Positions 27,255 to 35,968 of a stretch of DNA of 45,990 nucleotides are shown piece after piece; within the stretch, counting starts at the first letter, position 1, and each line of letters opens with the position of its first letter. The notes beneath the pieces are model-generated. The model had not been told where the DNA came from. It saw only the letters and a program-made list of their open reading frames with translations, and ran no database searches. The position numbers and the translations under genes were made by a program. This DNA is from Candidatus Aenigmatarchaeota archaeon (GTDB taxonomy: Archaea; Aenigmatarchaeota; Aenigmatarchaeia; Aenigmatarchaeales; Aenigmatarchaeaceae), in assembly GCA_016933455.1 (NCBI GenBank), contig JAFGAZ010000009.1:1-45990 (forward strand), read 5' to 3'.

Positions 27255-28403
27255 TTATCTTAGCAACTTTTTAAATCTTAACATCTCTTTTAGCCTGTCT
27301 CTCTTGCTTTTCTTGTTCTTTATCACTATCTTCTCTAGCTTGTCTAAAGCCTCGTCCACTGCTGACCTAAAGTCCCAAGCATAAGACTTTGTAACGTAAA
27401 AGCCCCTTTCCGAGCTAAGCCTTGCCCTTATGGAATACTTTACCCTGCCTTTTCTTTCGTATCTTTTCACGTGCAAAAAAAGAAAGGGATTTTTCACTAT
27501 CTTGGAGAGCTTTTCCATGCTGTCATTTAGCATCCTGTTTATCGTGCTCATTACAAAGTCGTCCTCTTCTTCAAGGCCGCTTATCTGGTATGATGGTCCC
27601 TTTGGATTTAGGCTTGATACATAGTATTCCAAAAGGTCTTTTTCTGTGACAACGCCTATCGGCGAATTGTTTTCAGAAACAATAACCCCGTCCGTGTCGT
27701 ACTTTCTCATCAGGTTTATGGATTCGCTAAGGGGAGTTTTCTTGTCTACTGATGTTGGGCGCTTGTTCATCACAGTCGATACAAGAATGTCTCTTGTTGT
27801 TAGCTTTTCAGCTGACATGGAGTAAAAGTTCATCCTTTCGCTTGGCTTTACTGCCCTTAGCAAGTCGAATATTGTGACAACGCCTACAATCTTCTTTTTA
27901 GAATCAACAACAGGCAGCCTTGAAATGTTCTTTTCTCTCATCAGAAATCTGGCTGTTCCTATGTCGTCTTCGTGGTATATTGTCTCGGCTTTTGACATCA
28001 CTGTCTCTGCCTTTGCCTGCCTAAAGGCCTTGCTTTTTGATGCCGCGTCAACTATGTCGCTAAGCGATATGATGCCTACTACGACCTTATTGTCAAGAAC
28101 AGGCAATGCCCTAAGGCCTGTTCTTAGAATCTTTTGCGCTGCCTCTTCTATTTCTTGGTCTGGTCGTATAGTTGCAGGCATGTGACCCATTACGGTTCTT
28201 ACCTTTATTCTGGTCGGGTCTGATATTTCCCTGCCAGCTATTTGTTTTGAGTATACTATTCCCTCTAGTTTGTTGTTTTCAAGCACCAGAACTTCCCTAA
28301 AGCAGTTCTTTTCTATTAATGACAATACGTCAGACACGCTGTCGTTAGGTTTGACGTATTTCAAATCCTTTGACATTATTTCGTTTACTTTCATCATGAT
28401 CAC
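27255..28403 (-). CDS. Four-CBS-domain protein with C-terminal HPF/RaiA-like domain
   Basis: Four CBS repeats, then PFLFLHVKRYERKGRVKYSIRARLSSERGFYVTKSYAWDFRSAVDEALDKLEKIVIKNKKSKRD. Confidence 0.85.
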   Translation of the reverse strand: MIMMKVNEIMSKDLKYVKPNDSVSDVLSLIEKNCFREVLVLENNKLEGIVYSKQIAGREISDPTRIKVRTVMGHMPATIRPDQEIEEAAQKILRTGLRALPVLDNKVVVGIISLSDIVDAASKSKAFRQAKAETVMSKAETIYHEDDIGTARFLMREKNISRLPVVDSKKKIVGVVTIFDLLRAVKPSERMNFYSMSAEKLTTRDILVSTVMNKRPTSVDKKTPLSESINLMRKYDTDGVIVSENNSPIGVVTEKDLLEYYVSSLNPKGPSYQISGLEEEDDFVMSTINRMLNDSMEKLSKIVKNPFLFLHVKRYERKGRVKYSIRARLSSERGFYVTKSYAWDFRSAVDEALDKLEKIVIKNKKSKRDRLKEMLRFKKLLR

Positions 28404-28948
28404 GGACTAAGATAATTGATATTGTAATAAGTGACGTCGTTTTCGTTGTCAACTATTGCCCAAAGCATGCTGGACCTTATGTTGTGCGCAAGTCTTACTG
28501 CCCTTGAAAGCTCCTGGAAAGAGCAGGCATAGTCTTCTGGAACGCAGAAAACTATCCACTTTGTGTGCTCGTGCGGAGCCTTGGGACCTTTCTTTACCGG
28601 CTTTATGCCCCTGTCATACACCCTAAAATCGCAGCCGAACTTGAAGCCTGTTCTTACAGGAAGGCCTCTTTCTCTCATGTCCTTGTATACAATGTAGCGT
28701 ACAACAAACCTCGGGTCTATTTTCTGGGCCTGCTTGTAGAGCTTCTTCATCGTGACTTTTTTCTTGTTTTCAAAAAGCTCTATTCTTCCCTTTTCAAGAA
28801 GAAAGGCAGTTTCAACCAAAGAAAGCTCAAGGCCGTCTTCTATTAGTTCTCCAAACCAGCTCTCGTTAAAGAGCCTGTTGGCATCGTCCTTGTTCCAAAC
28901 AACAGACTTGTTTTCGCTAAGTTCAGCTTTGGCTATTTTCTTGGGCAT
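28400..28948 (-). CDS. endA: tRNA-splicing endonuclease EndA
   Basis: GFKFGCDFRVYDRG (Tyr), PHEHTKWIVFCVPED (His), SRAVRLAHNIRSSMLWAIVDNENDVTYYNINYLSP; 182 aa single unit. Confidence 0.93.
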   Translation of the reverse strand: MPKKIAKAELSENKSVVWNKDDANRLFNESWFGELIEDGLELSLVETAFLLEKGRIELFENKKKVTMKKLYKQAQKIDPRFVVRYIVYKDMRERGLPVRTGFKFGCDFRVYDRGIKPVKKGPKAPHEHTKWIVFCVPEDYACSFQELSRAVRLAHNIRSSMLWAIVDNENDVTYYNINYLSP

Positions 28949-28987
28949 ATAATCACTTTATCATTATCCTATTTAAATTCTACGAGT

Positions 28988-29533
28988 CTACAACCTGATT
29001 CCCTTTGCCATCATGTTTATCTTGCAACTCTCGCAGAAATACTTTTGCTTTGAGTCGATGTCCCCGACCGAAGGGGAAAAGTTCATCACGCATTCCCTGT
29101 TGTCGCAGTGGTGAAGTCCCAGGTGGTGGCCCACCTCATGTATTACTTCCTTTGTAGCCCTTTCTGCTAGCAGGTTAAGGTTCGGAGTCTCGTCATAGAA
29201 CTCAGGCCTCATTCTCGCTATCGAAACAATAAAGCAGCTTATTGTCGGGTTCTCTAGGCTGAAGACAAAGCTCAAGCCCTTGAAGTAAAGGTCAGAGTCT
29301 ATTAGCATTATAGTGGGAATGTTTTTGTCTATGAACTTTACTGCTGACTCGTTGGCAAGCTTTGTTAGTATGACCTCGGCGTTGTGCTGCTTTCTCCAGC
29401 GGTTGAACGAATCTTCCGGCACGGAAAGCTTTGGCATCACGCGCGACTTTATGTTGATGTTCTCAAGCTCGTTTTGCACAGTGTCAAGCACTCTCTGAGG
29501 TATAATGCTTATTGGCACTATACGTAGAAACAT
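28988..29533 (-). CDS. amzA: Archaemetzincin-family metallopeptidase
   Basis: HEVGHHLGLHHCDNRECVMNFSPSVGDIDSKQKYFCESC. Confidence 0.95.
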   Translation of the reverse strand: MFLRIVPISIIPQRVLDTVQNELENINIKSRVMPKLSVPEDSFNRWRKQHNAEVILTKLANESAVKFIDKNIPTIMLIDSDLYFKGLSFVFSLENPTISCFIVSIARMRPEFYDETPNLNLLAERATKEVIHEVGHHLGLHHCDNRECVMNFSPSVGDIDSKQKYFCESCKINMMAKGIRL

Positions 29534-29564
29534 ATTAGATAATTGGTTAATTGTGTTAAAAAAT

Positions 29565-29831
29565 CTAATTTTTTCTTGATTCTAACTGATTTTCTATTTC
29601 AACCTTCTCTCCGTTTATATATTTTACAATAATCGGATATAATTTTTCCATGAAATCTGGGAAAATTTTGTTTGCTGATACCACAAAATTCATATCCTCT
29701 TTTGTAAGACTTTTATCGTTTTCCCAGAACCTATCCACGATTTCGTCAAGTTCGAGCCAGATTTCTTCCGTCCCTTCCTTTCTTATGTATTGTTCTATTT
29801 CTTCCGAGTTTTTGAATCTCATACAAACCAC
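29565..29831 (-). CDS. Hypothetical protein, 88 aa
   Basis: Complete ORF, acidic/helical. Confidence 0.5.
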   Translation of the reverse strand: MVCMRFKNSEEIEQYIRKEGTEEIWLELDEIVDRFWENDKSLTKEDMNFVVSANKIFPDFMEKLYPIIVKYINGEKVEIENQLESRKN

Positions 29832-29842
29832 GAAAAGTAGAG

Positions 29843-29916
29843 TGGGACAGGCGTGATTTGAACACGCGACATCACGATCTTCAGTCGTGCGCTCTCCCAG
29901 GCTGAGCTACTGCCCC
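29843..29916 (-). tRNA. tRNA-Phe (GAA)
   Basis: Minus: GGGGCAG TA GCTC...GAGC G CACGA CTGAAGA TCGTG ... GCGTG TTCAAAT CACGC CTGTCCC A; 74 nt, no intron, no encoded CCA. Confidence 0.95.
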
Positions 29917-30057
29917 ATACAACTGATAAAGGGATAATAATATTTAAGCTTTTTAATGTCGATATGGGGCTAAAATAAGAAGGAAAGACAAAGAAAAAAG
30001 GAAGTTAAAACAAGTCAACGACCGTCATCTTTGCATCGGGTCAAAAATCACAAATCA

Positions 30058-30159
30058 TTATTTTTTCTTTTTCTTTGTAGACTTCTTTGCTGTCTTTTTC
30101 TTGGTTGTCTTTTTCTTTGTTACTTTTTTCTTTGTTGTCTTCTTTTTCTTTGCTGGCAT
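30058..30159 (-). CDS. Polylysine mini-protein (33 aa, ~61% Lys), H1-tail-like
   Basis: ATG 30159 to TAA 30058: MPAKKKKTTKKKVTKKKTTKKKTAKKSTKKKKK; preceded by GAGGTG Shine-Dalgarno at 30166-30171. Confidence 0.78.
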   Translation of the reverse strand: MPAKKKKTTKKKVTKKKTTKKKTAKKSTKKKKK

Positions 30160-30191
30160 TTTTTACACCTCATTTTTTTTCGAAAAATATC

Positions 30192-30213
30192 ACGAATAAT
30201 TTTTTTTATTCGT
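30192..30213 (-). promoter_or_regulatory. Leader stem-loop ACGAATAA-AAAAAA-TTATTCGT of the polylysine gene
   Basis: Perfect 8-bp inverted repeat lying between the TATA box (30235-30244 on minus) and the SD. Confidence 0.55.
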
Positions 30214-30281
30214 AATTAAGAATAACATTTCCCGATATATAAAATTATGTCTGAATTTTTTATGAAAAAAATTCCAAAGAA

Positions 30282-31364
30282 CTAGATTATCCAATCTTTT
30301 TTCTTTATTTTTTCCGGTATGTACTCATCCGATATGAAAGATATGCCCTTGGAAGATAGGGCTGCTAGTTCCACTTTGCCGTTTATTTGCTTCATGAGCT
30401 GGAACTGCCTTTTCCATTCCTTGTGATCCTTGAACCAGTCGTACTTTCCCATATCCTTCAATCTCTTGGCGTCAACTTCCTTGAACTTGATTATGTGCTT
30501 CTTTAAATCAAAGTTTTCTATGTCATCTCCTGTGAGACCTAGGAACCTTGCATTGGGTATTGTAAGCCTGTCTGAAATGTGTGCTAGAGAAATTGAACCG
30601 AATTTCAAAACAGAGTAGATGTAAAATCCCCAAGGGTCAAAGTCTGTTAGAACATACACGGGCAGCTTGTGCTCTACGTTGAGTCTTTGCAAAAGCCTTC
30701 TAACTCCTCTTGTTGACTGGCCCTGCGACGACATGATTATGCAGTTGAGCCTCTTCCACACCTTATCCTCGTGCAGCCTTTCCCATTCTGCAGCCTTTTC
30801 CATGTATATGACAAACTCTGCGTCAACACTCTTGAACTCTATTTCCTCGACGTTTGACGGTATTGACCATCCGCCTGAACCAAGCTTTGCCCAGTTCACA
30901 AGGTCTCCCTTGTCTTTAACTACAACATTGCCTGCAACGGAGCCCATCTTGTTGGCATTGATGTGAAGCTGCTCTCTTGAAAGAGATGTTATTAGTTCCA
31001 AATCCTCTATTGCCTTGTTGGAATCTTCTTGCTGGTCAACAAGGTCGATGTTGGTTCCTGGCAGAGTTCTTTTTATCCTGTAGTAGACTTCTCTGAGGCT
31101 CAGGTGCTTTTGCACTTCCACAAGCTCCTTGGCAGTGGCTGCTGCCTCTATTGTCTGGACGAACTTTTTGATGTGGGAAATGTTAAAGAAATGTCTCTTT
31201 GACGTGTTGTTTCCAAGGGTCAGTATGTTTTGCTTCTTGTCAAATATCGTGTTTGAAAGAGACCTTACAGGTATTTCCAAGGAGGGGTTTTTGTTTTGCT
31301 CTATTTCCTTGACTAGGTCCTTTCCCATTTTCTCGAGCTTTTGCGCAGACGTGTTCTTTTTCAT
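30282..31364 (-). CDS. top6A: DNA topoisomerase VI subunit A (Spo11-like)
   Basis: SLREVYYRIKRTLPG catalytic Tyr region; Toprim LPVYVLTDFDPWGFYIYSVLKFGS. Confidence 0.96.
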   Translation of the reverse strand: MKKNTSAQKLEKMGKDLVKEIEQNKNPSLEIPVRSLSNTIFDKKQNILTLGNNTSKRHFFNISHIKKFVQTIEAAATAKELVEVQKHLSLREVYYRIKRTLPGTNIDLVDQQEDSNKAIEDLELITSLSREQLHINANKMGSVAGNVVVKDKGDLVNWAKLGSGGWSIPSNVEEIEFKSVDAEFVIYMEKAAEWERLHEDKVWKRLNCIIMSSQGQSTRGVRRLLQRLNVEHKLPVYVLTDFDPWGFYIYSVLKFGSISLAHISDRLTIPNARFLGLTGDDIENFDLKKHIIKFKEVDAKRLKDMGKYDWFKDHKEWKRQFQLMKQINGKVELAALSSKGISFISDEYIPEKIKKKDWII

Positions 31365-32914
31365 TTTTTCTCACCCTTCTCCTCTTTCTTTAAGAAACCC
31401 TCAAGGCCCTTTATTATCTTTTCCTTCTTTTCACCCGAAAGCTTTGACAGGCTTTCTGCAACCTCGGGTATGTATCTTTCAAACATGTTCTGTCTCATCT
31501 CTATTTCCTTGTTTCTTTTCTTCTTTGATATGAAAATCTTGAGCTTTCTTCCGGCATCCTGCAAAGCCAGCTTTATTTCCTTTATTATTTCAGGATACGA
31601 AGCAATGGCTTGCTTTCCTTCGGACGTGAAAGGCACCCATACGGATGCAAAATGCACCAGTATCAAAAGAGGCCCGTTTGGCATAGAACCTTGCGATTGC
31701 TGCAGGCCGTATCTTCTCCAGTCAAGACTCTTGACAGCATCTGTTATTGCGCAGTCACCATTGTGATACATCAACGGGACCTTGTTTGCAAATCGTAGAA
31801 GCTCTGCAGAGTTTTTTGCGTTAAGATCCCCCCCGTACGCAAGCCCCACCTCAACAGCAAAAGGCCTTCCCTTGTAGACAGTTGGCGACCTTGCTATTGA
31901 AACGAAATGCTCTCCTTGTATTTCTTTTTTTAGACCTTTTTCAATCAAGGACTCTCCCAGCTGGGAAAGGCAGTCAGTGGAAGGCGCGATAAGCTTTACT
32001 TTTTGCATTGAGTTGTGCAAGTTGACAATGTCTTGGTGCCTTAGTTCAGAGGGCTTTGTCTTATTTTCTATCTTGGCAAGCTTTAGTATCTGGTCGGCTG
32101 ATGAGCTTCCCACCCTGCAAAAGTTCTTTCTCAAAAAGACGCTCATGTTCAAATCTTTCGATGTTCTTGCCATTCTTCTTAGTATGCCAAGCTCAACTCC
32201 GTGCGGATGGGGCTTTATTTCCTTTGGTAGGTTGGGCATTTCCTTTGTTGCCCTCTCAAACACTGTCTTGCCGTTTGGGCCGTTGTAAATTATCTTGGCA
32301 TAAGGGTTCATTATTGCTGTCTGCTTTAGGTACTCTGGTATGGACTGGCCCTTTTCAACATACCTTCCCTCTATCTCAAGCTCTATCTTTATGCCGTGCC
32401 AGCCTTTTAGGTTCTTTTCTTTTTTTGTAGATATTATGTTTGGCTGGTTCCTGACAACGTCTATTGTCATGTCAAGCTCTATAATGTCCTTTCCTGTGCT
32501 TGACGTGAGCTTTGCGGTCTTGCCTGTTGTCAGCTGTGAATATAATATGGCTCCTGCAACACCGATGCCTTGCGTTCCTCTTGCCTGCCTGAGCCTGTGG
32601 AACTTGCTGCCGTAGAGGAACTTGCCGAATGCCAAATGCAGCTTCTCTTCCACAATTCCGGGGCCGTTGTCCTCGACTCTTATCATGTACTTATTGTCTT
32701 CTGTTGGCTTTACTGTGACTTTTATGTCAGGCAGAATTCCTGCTTCCTCGCATGCGTCTATCGAATTGTCCACAAGCTCCTTTATGACGGTGAGCATTGA
32801 TTTTGTGGTGTTCTCATAGCCCAGAAGGTGCCTGTTTTTTTCAAAGAACTCGGCAATAGAAATTTCCTTTAGGTTCTTTGAAAGTTCCTGTGCGTCTTGA
32901 GTCTTTTTGGCCAT
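31361..32914 (-). CDS. top6B: DNA topoisomerase VI subunit B
   Basis: GHKL motifs: KELVDNSIDACEEAG, VEDNGPGI, ARGTQGIGVAGAILYSQ. Confidence 0.96.
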   Translation of the reverse strand: MAKKTQDAQELSKNLKEISIAEFFEKNRHLLGYENTTKSMLTVIKELVDNSIDACEEAGILPDIKVTVKPTEDNKYMIRVEDNGPGIVEEKLHLAFGKFLYGSKFHRLRQARGTQGIGVAGAILYSQLTTGKTAKLTSSTGKDIIELDMTIDVVRNQPNIISTKKEKNLKGWHGIKIELEIEGRYVEKGQSIPEYLKQTAIMNPYAKIIYNGPNGKTVFERATKEMPNLPKEIKPHPHGVELGILRRMARTSKDLNMSVFLRKNFCRVGSSSADQILKLAKIENKTKPSELRHQDIVNLHNSMQKVKLIAPSTDCLSQLGESLIEKGLKKEIQGEHFVSIARSPTVYKGRPFAVEVGLAYGGDLNAKNSAELLRFANKVPLMYHNGDCAITDAVKSLDWRRYGLQQSQGSMPNGPLLILVHFASVWVPFTSEGKQAIASYPEIIKEIKLALQDAGRKLKIFISKKKRNKEIEMRQNMFERYIPEVAESLSKLSGEKKEKIIKGLEGFLKKEEKGEKK

Positions 32915-33075
32915 CTTATCACTTGATTCAATTTATTTCGGATTTGTTACTTTTAAAGTTTTTTTGTCTCTAGAAGTAATTCTTTGCTTTCTATTAGATA
33001 TACACGTGCTTTGTATAAATTTGTTTTGAGTAAAAAACAAGGCTTTAATAAAATTCGAAAATAACAATCTAATTA

Positions 33076-33606
33076 ATGATGGGAATACTAGAAACGCTTT
33101 TGGTTCCAAAAGACAGGGTGGGCGTGATAAAGGACACTCCCGTTACTCAAAGAATTGAGAAAGACCTAGGCGTGAAACTAAAATTTGACGACAACCTGCT
33201 TAAGATAACTGGCGAGGACGGTCTTAACATTTTCCAGGCAAAGACAATATGCAAGGCCATAGCAAGAGGCTTTGTCCCAAAAAAGGCATTCAAGCTTTTC
33301 AAAGAGGAAAACGTCTTGGACATTGTCGAGCTCTCTGGCATGAAGGACAACAAGATAAAGCTCATAAGGTCAAGGATGATCGGGACCAATGGCAAGACCA
33401 GAAGGATGATAGAGCGCTTTAGTGGCTGCTCGGTTTCTGTTTACGGCAAGACCATATCAATAATCGGCAAGTACGAGCAAAGCGTTATAGCCAAAGAAGC
33501 TGTCAACATGATATTAAGAGGCTCAAAGCACTCCAAGGTATACGGCTTCTTGCAGCAGGCAAAGAACGAATCATCTGCTGCCTCTAAGCTTGACCAGCTT
33601 GTCTAA
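33076..33606 (+). CDS. KH-domain ribosome biogenesis protein (Pno1/Dim2-like)
   Basis: Two KH-like repeats; IRSRMIGTNGKTRRMIERFSGCSVSVYGKTISIIG. Confidence 0.9.
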   Translation: MMGILETLLVPKDRVGVIKDTPVTQRIEKDLGVKLKFDDNLLKITGEDGLNIFQAKTICKAIARGFVPKKAFKLFKEENVLDIVELSGMKDNKIKLIRSRMIGTNGKTRRMIERFSGCSVSVYGKTISIIGKYEQSVIAKEAVNMILRGSKHSKVYGFLQQAKNESSAASKLDQLV

Positions 33607-33861
33607 GGCCTTTGTTAGCATTTTCTTCTTATAGTCCTCTATGTTCATGTGCCAGTAAACGTTGGCCCTTGATATCTTTCTTTTTTTGGCCCTTCCCTTT
33701 TTGCACAAGGAGTCCATTTTTTTCTTCATGGTCTCTAGGGTGTCTGGCTTTATCGGTATCTTTTCTAGCTTTAGAATGTCAGAAGGTGTGCACGGGGAAT
33801 TTGTCAGAATAAGCAATTCAAGCTTTTCGTCTTGTGGATAGTCGTGTATTCTTTTCGGCAA
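33571..33861 (-). CDS. Hypothetical basic protein, possible wHTH (TTG start)
   Basis: 96-aa ORF with upstream GTGAT SD-like motif; overlaps the 3' end of the KH gene by 36 nt. Confidence 0.6.
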   Translation of the reverse strand: MPKRIHDYPQDEKLELLILTNSPCTPSDILKLEKIPIKPDTLETMKKKMDSLCKKGRAKKRKISRANVYWHMNIEDYKKKMLTKALDKLVKLRGSR

Positions 33862-33900
33862 TTAATCACTAGAAATAATTGGGGTTTGAAATAAAAAAAG

Positions 33901-34206
33901 TCAGACTAGAACGTCTAGTGATATCTTCTTTAGAAAGCCCTTTCTTTGCAGCCACAGAGCCTGGGCCTTGGAATACTTCCATATGACATCAGCTCTCTCA
34001 TCAGCCTGAACTATCCATGGCTTTATCAAAACAAGGTTGCCCGGCTTTAGCCAGAGCCTTCTTCTCATGCGCCCTGGTATTCTACACACTCTGGAGTTGC
34101 CGTCATTGCAGCTAACTTCCATTCTGCCACCGCCCAAAAGAGCCATCACAATTCCGATTATTTCGTCGTCTTTTGGCGTTCTTACTCTTATTACCTCTTC
34201 TTCCAT
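33901..34206 (-). CDS. Translation initiation factor aIF1A
   Basis: GIVMALLGGGRMEVSCNDGNSRVCRIPGRMRRRLWLKPGNLVLIKPWIVQ...DVIWKYSKAQALWL. Confidence 0.96.
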   Translation of the reverse strand: MEEEVIRVRTPKDDEIIGIVMALLGGGRMEVSCNDGNSRVCRIPGRMRRRLWLKPGNLVLIKPWIVQADERADVIWKYSKAQALWLQRKGFLKKISLDVLV

Positions 34207-34213
34207 TCAATCA

Positions 34214-34858
34214 CTAAATCCTTACTACAATTATGCTCCTATAAATATCTTTCCCTTCCTTTTTGGTTACAATCCTAAAGCTTTTCTTTATTTTCGCCTT
34301 AAATCTCCTCTTCATTGCAACAGCCATGCTGTTTGCAAAGTTCTTGTCTGTAAGGTAAACGTCAAAGCCGTTCTTTCTCTGGTCAGCCCTGTAGCTCTTT
34401 TTTTCTTTAACCATAACGTCGACCATAAAGTTCATGGCCTCTTCCGATTTTCCTCTTAGCTGCATTATGGCCTCATAGTAGCCTCCGGAATCCCTTGCGC
34501 AAGAGGGGCAAACTATCTTGTTTATCTTAAGTTTTATAACATGCCTTTCTTTTTTTGGTTTTTTGCAGTCTTCCAAAAAGCCCTTGGCGTCTATTGTTAT
34601 GTCTTCGTCAACGCCTATTTTGAGGCTGACATTTTGGCCCATAATTTTTATTTTGTCCTTTAACACGTCCTTTATTGTTATTTCCATCCACCTGTTTCTG
34701 TGCCTTACCTTGTCGCACCTGCTGCACATCTTTATCTGCAATTCCTTGGGCACCTTGACTAACTGGTACTTTTTGTTGTAGCAGTCCTCGCAGTAGCCCT
34801 CTACCAAATCGTTGGTTTTCTTGCCGCAAACAAAGCAAAACTTCATAGCACGTACCAT
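34214..34858 (-). CDS. NMD3-family ribosome export/biogenesis homolog
   Basis: CFVCGKKTNDLVEGYCEDCY...CSRCDKVRHRNRW...CPSCARDSGGYYEAIMQLRG. Confidence 0.92.
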   Translation of the reverse strand: MVRAMKFCFVCGKKTNDLVEGYCEDCYNKKYQLVKVPKELQIKMCSRCDKVRHRNRWMEITIKDVLKDKIKIMGQNVSLKIGVDEDITIDAKGFLEDCKKPKKERHVIKLKINKIVCPSCARDSGGYYEAIMQLRGKSEEAMNFMVDVMVKEKKSYRADQRKNGFDVYLTDKNFANSMAVAMKRRFKAKIKKSFRIVTKKEGKDIYRSIIVVRI

Positions 34859-35967
34859 AATGTTATCTCCAGTTCGGAAACCTCTGTCATGTCACAGCAC
34901 TGCGAAAAGAAGGACGAAACTGTTGTTGTTTCCCTTGTGGTGTAGACGCCCTTGGCAATCCATTCGTCGTTTCTTGATATTATCGCAGCTTTCAAAAGGC
35001 TTTTGTACTCGTCGCTTGGTTCAAAGTCTGATATCCAAATAGCGTTTTTGTTAGAAGCCATTGATGCCGCGCTTCCTGAAGGTCCCAATATCTTATTGCC
35101 CTCTACATCATTTAAATCAGAAAAATCCTCGAATATGAAGCCTGTTCTCGCTGCTTGTATTATAGCTTCTCCGGAATTGTAATCAAAGCTTTTCACCTTG
35201 AACGTGTTTCCATTTATGACAAACTCTTCTCCTGTGTTCAAGAAGCTTAGAACTTCTGTTCCTCTTGTTATGTTTATGTAAGAATTTCTGTATATTACGT
35301 TCCACGCATCCCCCCAAAGATACCAAATGCTGTTAACATCAAAGCCTATGCCCATGAAATACTTTTCAACATCCTCTAAAGACGGGTCGTATGTTACGAA
35401 CTTGTTCGGGTTCGAAACGCTGCCTGATGGCTGCAGGCCAAATATTTCGTTAAAGTCCGCGTTGTCATTCGAATAAGTTGCATTTATGCCCAAGACCACG
35501 CCGCCGTTGTCAAGGTAGTTTTTTATGTTTTCCTTTTCAGCTGTGTACCCCGTGTAGTTTACAAGGACTATCGCATCAAAATCAGGTATGCCGTTTTCTA
35601 TGTGATAATTCTGGACATCGAAAACAATGTACCTCCCGTTAACATATGCGGGCGTTAGGATGCTTTGCAGATATCCGCATGAAAGTTCGGTGCAGCCCAC
35701 GGTTATATTTGTTTTAGGGGAACCCAAAACTCTTATGCCATATCCCACGTTAGCAGGCTTTACCTTTTCAATGCCGGTGAAATCCGTTTCAAGAACTTTT
35801 AAAAAATTGTCATCGTTGTTTAGATAGTCTATTATGTTGTTTCCAACTGCCACAAGATCTGCATTGTTCCAGTTCTGCTTGACCCTTATGGCAAAGAACG
35901 CGCTTAGTATCACAACTATGAGAATTGATGCTACAGCAATTTCCAACAGATAAACAAACCCTTTCAT
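34843..35967 (-). CDS. Prepilin-like protein with large extracellular GATase1-like domain
   Basis: MKGFVYLLEIAVASILIVVILSAFF N-terminus; DFDAIVLVNYTGYTAEKENIKNYLDNGGVVLGINA. Confidence 0.72.
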   Translation of the reverse strand: MKGFVYLLEIAVASILIVVILSAFFAIRVKQNWNNADLVAVGNNIIDYLNNDDNFLKVLETDFTGIEKVKPANVGYGIRVLGSPKTNITVGCTELSCGYLQSILTPAYVNGRYIVFDVQNYHIENGIPDFDAIVLVNYTGYTAEKENIKNYLDNGGVVLGINATYSNDNADFNEIFGLQPSGSVSNPNKFVTYDPSLEDVEKYFMGIGFDVNSIWYLWGDAWNVIYRNSYINITRGTEVLSFLNTGEEFVINGNTFKVKSFDYNSGEAIIQAARTGFIFEDFSDLNDVEGNKILGPSGSAASMASNKNAIWISDFEPSDEYKSLLKAAIISRNDEWIAKGVYTTRETTTVSSFFSQCCDMTEVSELEITLWYVL

Positions 35968-35968
35968 G

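Noticed and set aside
29935-30057. Possible box C/D-like RNA or terminator downstream of the polylysine gene (minus GATGCAAAGATGACGGTCG...)
   Set aside because: Only partial C-box resemblance, no clear D box (CUGA), and a 4-bp GACC/GGTC stem; not enough support.
30031-30219. 62-aa Cys/Phe/Leu-rich + strand ORF (MHRVKNHKSLFFLFLCRLLCC...)
   Set aside because: Reverse complement of the Lys-rich minus-strand mini-gene, which has TATA, SD and a clean start/stop.
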